Shown here piece after piece: positions 12,034-21,976 of a stretch of 64,000 bases of DNA. A program made the translations under genes and the position numbers. The notes beneath the pieces were generated by a model, which saw only the letters and a list, made by a program, of their open reading frames with translations, ran no database searches and had not been told where the DNA came from. How positions within the stretch are numbered: position 1 is the first letter of the stretch; each line of letters begins with the position of its first letter. The stretch covers positions 27,482,347 through 27,546,346 of the forward strand of contig OX344753.2 in assembly GCA_947034885.2 (NCBI GenBank), in the 5' to 3' direction. This stretch comes from Thuidium tamariscinum (lineage: Eukaryota; Streptophyta; Bryopsida; Hypnales; Thuidiaceae).

Positions 12034-13847
12034 TCACGTTTTCCTCAAGGGATGAGTGACCGCTCTCCTCTTAAAGAAAGGACCGCTCCTGTTCGCATTG
12101 TAACTTCCGACGAAGTCCAAATAGTCCAAGACGAGATCACTGTCCCTCGACCGAGCTAACTTGACTACTCTCATTCCCAGTTTCGTCTGGGTCCAGGGTC
12201 TGTCGAGCCATCCGAAGTAAGGGGGGGTTTCCGATAGGTATTGGGGCACGCTCCGCCCGGATTCCAAGAGGCCCGCCAAGTACGGGCGCAAAGAGCAGTT
12301 GAGGAAACTGTCCGTCGCGCTGCCAATGAAGTTCAGAGGGAATATGGCATTGTGAATGGGGTTGAGGATGGTGCTCTCCGGGCTGGACTCGATGAGCAGG
12401 GTGTTGGTCGCGTTGGCACTGAAAGCGCTTGCGTGGAACCTGGGGTCGCCCCAGACGACCTTGTGCAACACCTTGAGCTGCAGCAGCCCCCCAGGATGGT
12501 CTGGAAAGGCCATCCAGGTGTTCTTCTCGACCTTCTTGTCGACAAACATGTCCGCCGGGTGCGCCGGGCAGCCGAGGAGGGGAAACTCTGGGTACGGCGG
12601 GCACTCGCAGGTCCACCACGCACGCCTCTCCACCAGGGTGGTGCAGTCCTCTATGGTGAGGATGGACATCGTACTGACGTCCCTGTCCCGGAAGAGGAAC
12701 TTCACCACGGGCCTCGCAACATCCCCCGGTAGCCGGGTCCAGATGCCCACAGGGAACCTCTTGGACAGTCCGTTGAGGAAGTGGCGCACCTCGGGTCAAC
12801 AGTACAGGGCGTACTCCCCGAAGACATGACAGCGTGCGGGATCGAAATCCGCCTCAGAAGGCTGCGCGACGGGGGCACGCGGAGCGGGCGGAGCCGGACC
12901 GACGTGCTCGATGTGGCATAAGACCCCCTCCACTTCCAAGAGGACGAAATAACTCATGCGCGGGAGGCAAGGGGAAGGGATCGCTGGGGGTACCGACGGT
13001 GGTGCCTGCACGTCCGAATGCCCCTCTCCTTGAGTAGGGATTTCTAAAACGGGCGAGGCGGAAGAAAAAACTAAGACGCAATTGCGAACCACGGAGACGG
13101 TCCATCATCATATCAAAGGCACGAAGACGCGACACATTGCAAAAGGCGTGCAGTCTAGAGCGCGCGTTCTAAACACATCGCCCGTCATGCGGCGCAAGCC
13201 GGGGACGCATGAAGTTTAGAACGCGCGCCCTGAAACATCCCCCGTCTACGTGGGCATCCTGTCAACACTTACAAACTACGCTGGGAGGAGTATGGGAGGA
13301 CAACAGAGTGCGGGTGGGAGTGGGGAGAGGCATTGTGGCTCACCTTCGTCAGCGCATCCGCCGGAGCCGTGCGGATTGGAGGGGTCGGAGGGGCCTCGCG
13401 TGCATCAATCGACGGAGCGAGCTGCGGTTCCGCTGTAGGGAAGACCCGTGCCGTTTCTTTACTTTCTACTTAGGGAGGCACCGCCTGCAAGGTGGCGAGA
13501 GGGATCGTGGTCCAGGGCCCGTCGACTTCTTCCTCAAACAGGGTCGCGAGCGAGCCATCCAATGCGTGCGGAGGTGCAGTCATCCAAGGTCCCCCGGCGT
13601 CGACCTCCACCGGAGGGGGCGGAACGACATCCGCAGTGACGGGCGTCCGCAAAGCGCTGTCCACTTCCACGTCATGGGGGCTGGGTGGAGCGACGTCCCC
13701 GGATAAGGAGAGCTTTTCGGGGGCTTGGTAGTGTGGGGCTTCGTCGGGGCCGGTCAGGTGGATGGTTGGGATTCTCGTCGGATCGAGCGTGCTAGGGAAG
13801 TGCAACGGGTGTGGATGCGGAGGCTTCACGGGGAGGTTGGTGTCCAT
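12034..13847 (-). pseudogene. FCP1/NIF-like HAD phosphatase-domain gene, decayed
   Basis: Two exons are inferred: 13847-13344 (Pro-rich, disordered) and 13005-12034, joined by a GT-AG intron (13343-13006) that keeps phase 0. The second exon matches the FCP1/NLI-interacting-factor domain in order: a beta strand ending LLEVEGVL where the family has DxDGT/V, then PEVRHFLNGL and VGIWTRLP (family RPGL.EFL and IWTS), then NTLLIESSPES followed by NP (family NTLLIDDSP...NP), then a DSFL...LRPYL tail. Family members are Mg-dependent Ser/Thr phosphatases, many acting on the RNA polymerase II CTD. Both catalytic Asp positions read Glu here, and the DDSP motif reads ESSP, so even without its stops the domain looks catalytically dead. 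TAA at 13472-13470 and TGA at 12798-12796 interrupt it. It could be a downstream part of the larger minus-strand gene at 14.3-28.1 kb rather than a separate gene. Confidence 0.7.
13154..13234. repeat. Two palindromes in the intron of the FCP1-like gene
   Basis: Copies lie at 13154-13173 (TCTAGAGCGCGCGTTCTAAA) and 13215-13234 (TTTAGAACGCGCGCCCTGAA). Both are inside the inferred intron 13343-13006. Confidence 0.8.
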
Positions 13848-14284
13848 CACAGGAGCATTCGGACCTTGGACCGAAAAAGCATACGAGTGTAACTACATTG
13901 TCCAAAAAGAACTGTGAGGACACGACGCAAGGGAAGTGACAACGCCATCGACAATGTAGAGCACACACCACGAAAGCCATGTGCGTCACCAAAGCACGCA
14001 CGGTACAAAACCAAAAAAATCACGTCTCATATATTACAAGAATGCACCATATTTACAAGATGCGAGGTGCACAACAAATCAATCACAACGTCCGCACATG
14101 CCCGGGCCCAATTAACATGTCTCAAAATGGATGCCAGTGACTGAATGCCTAGAAATCCTATGCACAAAAGAAAGAGCCGCTACGACTATGGCTCCCGCGG
14201 CTCTCTAAGACTCGCCGGGACGACCTTCGACCGGCCCGGCGTAACGCCCTCACATAGCGTCCGGGCTAACTGACAAAAAGGGAG
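13848..14284. other. Gap between two minus-strand genes
   Basis: This is 437 bases with only short frames and no recognised element. If the FCP1-like exons belong to the upstream large gene, this would be intron; no clear donor was found. Confidence 0.4.
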
Positions 14285-16621
14285 CTATGTGGAGGGGTTA
14301 CCCACCGCGGGAGTCTGATCCTGCCGCGTCGGAGATCCCACCGTGACCTGCTCCTCTTGCAGCACCTGCGGCTGCTCTTGACCGTGCGGGGCCTACACGA
14401 CAGGAGGTTATTGCTCAGTCAAGTTAGGGAAGGACTCCTCAACACTCCCCCAGGGATCATCAAGGATGAAGGGGACCTCGTCCTCTTGGTGCGGACGAGT
14501 CAGGAGTTCAGGGACATGCACACTAGGAAACTGACTGAGCGCCAGATCATCCACATCAGGATCGGTACTCACCGGAGGCGTCACCGAGATTCTCGTCGCC
14601 ATCTGCTGGAGCCCCAAGGCAGCGGAGGCCGTCGCCGATTCGGAGTTGGTCGTGGACACCCCGGATACGTTCTGGAGCTCACTCACACGGTTGGGACTCG
14701 GAGCGGCAGCCACGGTGACTGTCACGGGCACTACCCCGGGGTTCCTTGCGTGCAGTTCGGACTTCATGTACTCCACCTCCGCGACTTGCTTCTCCAATCT
14801 GGCAAGTAGATCGGTTGCTTGGGCCGCCTTCATCTCCGCATCCTTCCGATCCTGCTCCTCCTTCTCCTTCATACGGGCCTCCCACTTCGCCTCCCGCTCC
14901 GTGTTCTTGGCCCTCTCTACCTCCTCTCTCTTCTCCCTCTCCTTCTCCTTTTCCGCCCACTCCTTCTCCCACTACTCCCTCTCCTTGTCGAATTTAGCCT
15001 GCTGGCTCTTCTCGTACTTTTTGCGAGCGGCTTCCATCTGCCTCTCGAACGCCTCCATCAAGGCGTCCTGCACTTCAGGCTTGATGTCGGGCTTCTCGTC
15101 GACCTCGGAAGCCCCCGAAGACAAGCGCACCCCCCCGCTCGCAGCAGGCTGCGACCGTGCTCCGACATCCGGCTTCAAGTCGGAGCTCTCGCCGGCGTTC
15201 ACGTCCGCACCCCCCGAGGACGACGCTCCCCGTGACACAGCATAAACCGCCTTCCTGGCTTCTTCTCTCATCTTCATCTTCGCCTCCAGTTCGGCGTCGT
15301 CGAGGTCATCGAGGTCGATGATGTTCTTCGACTCCTGGTCCATCCGATACTTCGTGCTCATCTCCTGGTGGTGATCGATGTAGGCTTGCTCTGCCGCGGT
15401 CGGAGTCGGCAGTTCTGAGGCGAGAGTGTCGACTCCGACCTGCGCCATCACGTGCACTTTGAGTCTCTCCAGCGATGACGATCCGAGACGCTTGGCCTTC
15501 ATGTCCGCCACCATTCGGCAATACCTCTCGACCCTCTTCTTAAATGGCAGATCGTTCGCCTCCGAGGCAGAATCAAGCAGCCCGACCCTCACATTGTCCA
15601 GCTCGAGCAGCTGGCTCTCGGAGAATGCCTTCTTCATGAAGTCGAGGTCCAGCTGCATATCCTCGATTTTAATTCTGGCCCGAGCGGTCTCCGAGCCAAC
15701 CGTCGGGTCAGGTTCGACCTGGCTGACCAGGGGAGGGCTCCGCGACGGAGGACGAGGGGGGGGCATCGCCGCGGAGTCTGCTTTAGAGCGCGCGGCCTGA
15801 ACCCCGTCCGCCACTTGGAGTGGGAGGTGAGACTGCGGTTCAGGGCGCGCGGTCTGAACCACAGGCGACGTGGAAGTCGACAGGGCCGGCTCGCTCCCGG
15901 ATGCACGACACGCGGACCGAATCCCCTGGACCTGGGGCGAGAGGACGGCCGTCGAAGTCGCGAAGAGGATCCTCGCGGTCGCGTCTGCCGGAGGGGATGC
16001 GCCTGCACTCGGAGACCCTGACACCGGATCAGACCGCGCGCCCCGAACCGAAAGCACAGGAGACAGAGGAGAGTCTTCCATGTGCAAATCAGACCGCGCG
16101 GCCTGATTCTGCCCTCTCGACGGTGACGGCGGTGGGTGCGTCACGGAGAAGAGGTCGGCGGCGTCCACGAATTTGGACGTCCGTCCTTTGGGCTCACCAA
16201 GGTGCACGGGCGAATGCTCGTCATCTTCGGATTTGGCCTTGTCGGAACGTTCATCCGAGTTCCCCGACTCCTCTCTGTCGTCGTCCACCGCGGGGTTCGA
16301 CGCGCCCACATCCATCAGGTCCTCACCCTCCAATGCAGCGTCCCTCTCTTCCTCATCGTCGTCATTGTCCTCGTCCTCGCTCTCGGACTCGAACTCAGAC
16401 TCCGGTCGAACCGCCGCCGTCAATCCCTCGGCCGTCACAGGCACGCTCTCTCCTCTGCGGAGCTGGTCGGGAGCCATGCCCTCGTAGTTGTACCTGAGGG
16501 CGGGTGGACCGTGGACCAGTACGTCCGGCCACATCTTGGCTCCCCGTCGGTTGTGCACCGAATGCCGATGCAGGCTGTTCGCCGTGTTGGAGATGAACGC
16601 CACGGAGCTCCGGCACAACAT
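14285..16621 (-). pseudogene. ParB-like gene, exon 3 (acidic and coiled-coil tail)
   Basis: This long exon opens MLCRSSVAFIS at 16621. It continues with NSLHRHSVHNRRGAKMWPDV, then a strongly acidic tract (E/D-rich, about 16400-16250), then a Pro/Ser-rich linker carrying five palindrome-derived V-Q-x-A-R-S/P-E peptides. After these come a helical region and a highly charged coiled-coil (KEKEREKREEVERAK-type). TAG 14974-14972, TAA 14410-14408 and TAG 14395-14393 break the frame; TAG 14287-14285 is the proposed natural end. The acidic, linker and coiled-coil layout suggests a nuclear scaffold or regulator (inference). Confidence 0.6.
15782..16107. repeat. Five palindromes inside exon 3, all in one reading phase
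   Basis: Copies are at 15782-15801, 15839-15858, about 15904-15923 (degenerate), 16028-16047 and 16088-16107. Spacings 57, 189 and 60 between the clear copies are multiples of three. On the coding (minus) strand they read VQAARSK, VQTARPE, IRSACRA, VRGARSD and NQAARSD. The insertions therefore kept the exon open. Confidence 0.8.
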
Positions 16622-16683
16622 CTAGAAACCACGAGTGCAAATCAGTCCGTGTTCACATTTTGATCAACGGAAGAGGAATTCAC

Positions 16684-18093
16684 CAATCTGCAGAGATCGA
16701 AACTCATCGCGCAGGCCGAGACTGCCTTCGCTCCTGCGAAGACGAGCATGACAATCCCTTGGTCCCTGCAGAACTTGTCGATGAAGCGCAAGTAGACCTC
16801 GTATCGCAGCTCCTTCATCGACTAGATTTGCGGGAAATCGTGACGGCACGTCTCCCGCTGCCTGAACATGGGAACCTTCGTCTCCAAGATCGCGTCCTCC
16901 TCGGCCGACAGTGGTGGAACCACTCTGTTCCTATCCACGAGATGGGAGTTGTAGAAGGAAATCTCGGATCGCTGTAGGTATTCCACAGTCACGGTGTCCT
17001 TCAAGGCGTAGGTGGGCTCCCCCTTCGCACATCTATACTCGGCACTACGGCGGAGACGGTGATGAGGAAAGAATGCTTTCACTATGTGATCCACCGCGGG
17101 AGCCCTCTCCGCGCCGTAAATGATCATCCAAGTGTGCACGCGTTTGGACATGTAACCCTCGGACACCTTCTTCACTTGCTCCAAGATGATGTTGGAGCCG
17201 TAGGTGACCTCCGTTTTGTCGATCTTCGGAAACAGGCGCAAGTCCATGATTCCCACCTCGCAGTACTGGAGGAGCGCGGCACCCTTCTTCACGCTGAACC
17301 ACCCCTCAGGGAGCTTCCTGGACAGTTGCGGGTGGAAGATCGACTTCGGACGGAGCCACGCGCAGACTGAGGCGGACGCACACCTACTCACGACGTGGAA
17401 TCGCCTCGCGTTGGCTGCCACGCACTCATATAGCACGACGAGCGCCGGGCTAGGATTGTTATCCTTGCTGACTCCCGATTTGCACTCCTGCTTCAGGTAC
17501 TCCTCCCCCACACGCTCCATGACCGCCATGTGAAAGCCATGTATGCACAGGGCCGCCTTCAGTTCCTTCCATCAGGCGGGATCGAGTTCGCCGGACTCGT
17601 TGAAGACTCCCTTCACCGCGGGCACGTTCTGCCCAGCCACCTGTGCCAAGATGTCGACGACGAGCTTGGTCTTGTGCTTCTTCCGCGTGGTCCACATGGC
17701 GATGGCCAGGGCCGAGCACCAGAGCGTCGGCCTCTTCATGTAGATCTTCGGAGGGACTTGCATCATCTTGCTCGCAACCTCCCCCACGGCCAAGTCGTCC
17801 AACCCGCACAGGGTCCGCATCTGGTTCTTGTTGAAGGGCGGCAGCTTCGTCGCCTTGGAATTGCCCGCCTCGGTATCCAACTCGTTGTACATGCAGCCGT
17901 GGTCGATGTTGTACAAGGTGCCCGACTCGTGCTTTTCGAAGAGCTCCTTCTAGAGGGCCCAAGTCTCATCGGAGGCCATGATGACCCTGCGCTCCTCCAA
18001 TTTGTCGAAGTCCTTAATTGTCGTCTTCGCTCCGCTAGGGGTTTGCGAAGTCCCGGTCGACTCGAAGCTCTCCTCGCACTTGGCCTTGAATTC
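16684..18093 (-). pseudogene. ParB-like gene, exon 2
   Basis: The exon has 470 codons, from acceptor ...TTTCACAG (exon start 18093, EFKAKCEESF) to donor GTGAAT at 16683. It is interrupted by TAG 17952-17950, TGA 17574-17572 and TAG 16824-16822; the flanking frame is continuous across all three. It looks globular, with motifs LWCSALAIAMWTTRKKHKTK, VVDILAQVAGQ, RVHTWMIIYGAERAPA and, close to the end, IVMLVFAGAKAVSACAMSFD. The last resembles a nucleotide- or SAM-binding strand-Gly-loop-helix, but no family could be fixed. The 62-bp intron that follows is flanked by coding sequence that joins smoothly (CRL then MLCRSSVAFIS). Confidence 0.55.
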
Positions 18094-18126
18094 CTGTGAA
18101 ACGATGGAGACACATCAGAGACCATG

Positions 18127-18495
18127 TTCAGAGCGCGCGCCCTAATCCATGTCCGATCAGGAAAACAGCACACAAGACCACAGTACACCCTCGTCTCCCT
18201 CCATGGAGGACCAGTCGCGTCCAACGAACCCTGTCCCAGATTCAAGAGGCAAGGCTACAAGGTAACCCACATCAGAACGCGCGGTCTGAAGTGTCTCGGG
18301 CACTAATTCTACGACTGCAGGAATCGAACAAGTCCTTCACATCACAATCAAGATGCACGTCGGAGAATCCAGACCGCGCGGTCGGATTCGACCCCGACTA
18401 ATAGCGACGACCTCGCGGAGATGAGCAAACGAAATCCGAGGCCTGGACTTCGTCTCCTGTGATAGGGTGGGGCAGATCAGACCGCACGGTCTGAA
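18127..18495. repeat. Four palindromes in intron 1 of the ParB-like gene
   Basis: Copies are at 18127-18146, 18271-18290, 18368-18387 and 18476-18495, all within the 421-base intron 18514-18094. Palindromes thus make up about a fifth of this intron. The copy at 18271 (ATCAGAACGCGCGGTCTGAA) is closest to consensus. Confidence 0.85.
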
Positions 18496-18514
18496 CTGGA
18501 AAGTAAGATCATAC

Positions 18515-19353
18515 CTCATAGGAATGGAAATCTTCGCCCTAACTCGTCTGCCTCGTGTTCTTCCTGAACTGCATCGGCCGGCCGGTGCTTTCCCAGATCT
18601 CCCTGCAATGTTTGATCGTGGCAGGCACCGAAGATAGAAACGGAGCGAGCACGTTCCCTGAGTTGCACATCGAGGACAGGGTGTGTAGGTGGTGCGACTT
18701 GTCCAACCAGACGATCTCGCATGTCCACTTCTGCAGCCGGGCTTTGACGGACTCGTCGTCAACCGTCGTCTCCCCCGACAGGATCTCTGACGCGACCTTC
18801 CACGTGTGCTGGCCGTTGATGATTTTGAACTTCCCGACCGTCGTGCACTCCTTCCAATCCTTCGGTCGCGTGGCCATGTCGGGCATCACGGTCAGGATCT
18901 GCTTCGTGTAGTTCACGAGCACCATCCGCTTCAGGACGTAGAGGACGCCCTCCGTCTCCAGGGGCCTCACAATAATCCCGGAACTCGACTCCACGTTCGT
19001 CATTTCATTCACGTCCAGCTCGAAGTACTTGCCGCGCCCGAAAATGTACATGTAGGACGATAGTTCCTTGAACGCCTTGTTCGCGTTGGCCTGCGCCTTC
19101 AGCCGACCCTTGGTATTCACATCCGCGCTTCTCTTGGAGTTCGATTTGAAGTCGATCTCAACGGTTATCTTATCCGGGATGGAGGACGGGTCCAATGGGA
19201 TCATATCTGGGTTGTCCGTCCATTCGTCGTTCACCTTCTTCACGGCCACTAAGTGCGCCTCGACCTCGCTCATCTCCAAGGGCTCCGTGCACGCTTCGTG
19301 CGTGGAAGAACTCGGAGCCGCCGGAGCACCGTGGCTGGAGGAGCTTGGCGTAG
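18515..19353 (-). pseudogene. ParB-like gene, exon 1 downstream part with NGQH motif
   Basis: Coding resumes at 19353 immediately inside the GGTTC duplication, as ...NPTPSSSSHGAPAAP, in the same frame as 27066. The segment has a predicted alpha/beta region: VEIDFKSNSKRSADV, then GIIVRPLETEGVLYVLKRMV, then KIINGQHTWKVASEIL near 18835-18790, then KWTCEIVWLDKSHHLHTLSSMCN. The NGQHTxxxA motif followed by a hydrophobic strand and an Asn-containing helix is what suggests a ParB/Srx-like fold (resemblance by eye only). TAG at 18541-18539 interrupts eight codons before the donor GTATGA at 18514. Confidence 0.6.
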
Positions 19354-21976
19354 GGTTCTGTCGTAGCACAGGAAAGTCAAGTTTGTTCTCTAAAACCGGA
19401 ATTGGCCTTAAAGTGACTCGTTTATCGTTCCCACAGAGATTTGGTTGCCAGATGACTAATATTCGGAAATCGGGATAAGGATTACCACAAAAACACCCAA
19501 GCACACTAAGCTAAGCTTGTCTAAACTTACTCTAAAACTCCTACAGACTCCCTATCTTACACACTTTACAAAATCAGAACCGGAACAGAGAGTGGGTGTT
19601 AAGTCCAGCTCTTTTACATCCTAAGGTACTTTCCGGTTTTTTCCATTAACCAGTATCCGGAATCGGATTTTAACCTCTAAACAAGAGGGATCTGCGTATT
19701 GTGATTAAGGAAGGAAGCTTACAACCTACCCTCTGCGTTTTAGAGTGTCAAGAGTGCCACTTAAGTAAAGAAACCAACAGAACACATCAACCCTTTTCAA
19801 CCTAATTTCCCTCACAACTAAACCGGATAGCTATCTGGCCTAGCAGGTCACGCAAGGAAACTTCAGTCAACATCTAACTTAAACTACAACGACGGCCTAC
19901 TAGATTAGTCTAAATTCTGGGCAGAATCCGGGACGGGTGGAATGAGAAGCCGTCACCTTCCCTTCATAATTCCGGTTACCAAAGAACCTGTCAACCGCTT
20001 GAACTGGAGTGATCTGGAATTATCCAAGACTATGACTCCAAGTGACTGGGACTGTCTTCAGGCACCGGAAACCAGGAACTGATCGCACTGAGGGATCAAG
20101 AATCCACCATCACACACAGATTACACTTACATTTCCAAGAATCCGGATAAACCCAGCATCCGGGTACACTCTCGCCCTACCTATTTCTGCAATTCTACAG
20201 AATATACCCCAACAAGATCACCCACTGGAATACACGCCGCCACCTTAATGTGAATCAGAAGAGCTGATTTGAATTGCACAATGCTAGGAAAACAAGGTAT
20301 GAAAATGCACCCTTAAAGAACTAAAAACAAACACCTAAATACTTTACAATCCGAGGGAAACTACAGCCCAAGGAAATCGAAGCTAACCACAAGGGAATGA
20401 TACCTGTCATTCGCCTTATCCTTCTCCTCCGTTGACTTCTATTGAAAGCCAAAAACTGCCGAAAAAAGTGGATCTCAGATCCGAAAAATCCGGATTCAGT
20501 TGAGTCCAAACTACCTACTCACCTAAAAGCCACTAGGAAAACGCTTTCTACCAAAAACTTAGGTTTTCAGCCTCCTAACTACTACTATACCTAACCCTGA
20601 ATCTACTTTCTTGGCCACTTCGCTGGAGTCTCTCCCGACTTGGCGGCGCCCTTTCGTACTGGCTGTTTCCGGGCAGAACCGGAAGTTTTCTTGCACTTCT
20701 TCGCCTGAGTGGACTTGGCCTTCAGTTGGGCCTTGGTCTTACGTGTCATAGCCAACTTGGCATCCGGATCAGAGTCCGGTTCTGACTCCTCTCCTCCTGA
20801 TCCAGAGGATTCTTCATCTTCTTCCTCGGATTCGTCTTCCTCTTCTTCTTCCTCTTCCTTGATCTTGACCGGAACTGCCTTCTTCTTCTGGCTATCGGTT
20901 AACTTGCTCTTGGATGGGGAAGGTTTGGGGGATACTGTGGGTTTCTTGCTCTGTGGAGTTCCCACACTCCCTTCCCAATGTTGTGATTGGCTCTTGGTCA
21001 AGGAAACCAGTGTCTCCCCCGTTCCGGATTCCAGTATGATGGCCGATTTGGGAGGTGTGCTCATAACCACATCCTCAGAGGGCTCTCCGGTTTTGTCCTT
21101 CGTCACCGGAGTTGCTGGCTTCCCTTTTGGCAAGGGTGGCTTAGAGGGTGTCACCTCTGTCACTTTCTCCTTTTCCGGTTTGGTTTCCGGTCGGACGGGC
21201 GGACTGACCTCTCCCATGACTTCCCTCATCTGCCCCAACAACCTCTCCATCTTTACGTTGAAGGAAACTAGGACATTGATCACCTTATCTCCTAGTTTCC
21301 CTATCCCTTCTAAGACCTTCTCATCAAAGAGTTTGGCCTTGTTCAAAACCTCTGCCGGAACGCTAATGAATTCTTTAATCCGGTCAAGGGTCTCTACAAA
21401 CTCAGCTGAGAACTTCCGGTTCCGCTCATTTTCCTACTTTTGCTCACTCAGCTCCGCCTTAAGGGAGAGCAGTTCCTCCATCATCTCCTAATGCTTAGCC
21501 TTTCCGGATTTCCCCTCAGCATCATCTATCAGGTTCCTGAGTTGCTCTATACATTCACTCCCCGGAATGTCTCCCAACATCTCGCATACCCTTTTCAAGG
21601 TCTCTCTTTCTCGCTCATAACTCTCATGAACTTTCATGAGCTCCCTTATGATAGACCCTAACGGGTCGTTGTTCCAGACAGGGTCCTTCTCCTTTCCCCA
21701 TTCTACCTTGACCCCTGCCTTGCTATCCTTTTTCGGTTCCAATTTCCCGATTAACCCGGAAGGTTTGCCCTCTCTCTCATCTTCCTCTCTCTCATCATCT
21801 GAATCCGACTTCATCCCATGGGCTAACTTCACCTCTCTCACCGTATACTCCTGTCTTTCAGTTTCCCTCATGCAATCTTGTGAATGATAGAGGTGGTAGA
21901 GAAAGGGAGAAATACTAGAGGGTTTAGTCTTGCCGACCCCCTTGCACAGCTTTACAACATAATCTCTCAAGGCTAT

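Noticed and set aside
12034..12200. SRDSDLVLDYLDFVGS as DNA methyltransferase motif I
   Set aside because: It lies at the end of a clear FCP1/NIF-like domain, which accounts for it better; no catalytic DPPY/NPPY motif is nearby.
14160..14290. tRNA-like GC-rich stem-loops near 14.2 kb
   Set aside because: No T-loop GGTTCRA with a matching acceptor stem and anticodon arm could be traced.
14340..14400. A further palindrome near the end of exon 3 (ACCGTGCGGGGCCT)
   Set aside because: Too many mismatches to the consensus to count as a copy.
16684..16830. VMLVFAGAKAVSACAMSFD as a SAM-binding site
   Set aside because: A single strand-Gly-helix stretch is not enough; no other methyltransferase motif was found in the exon, so it is only mentioned, not called.
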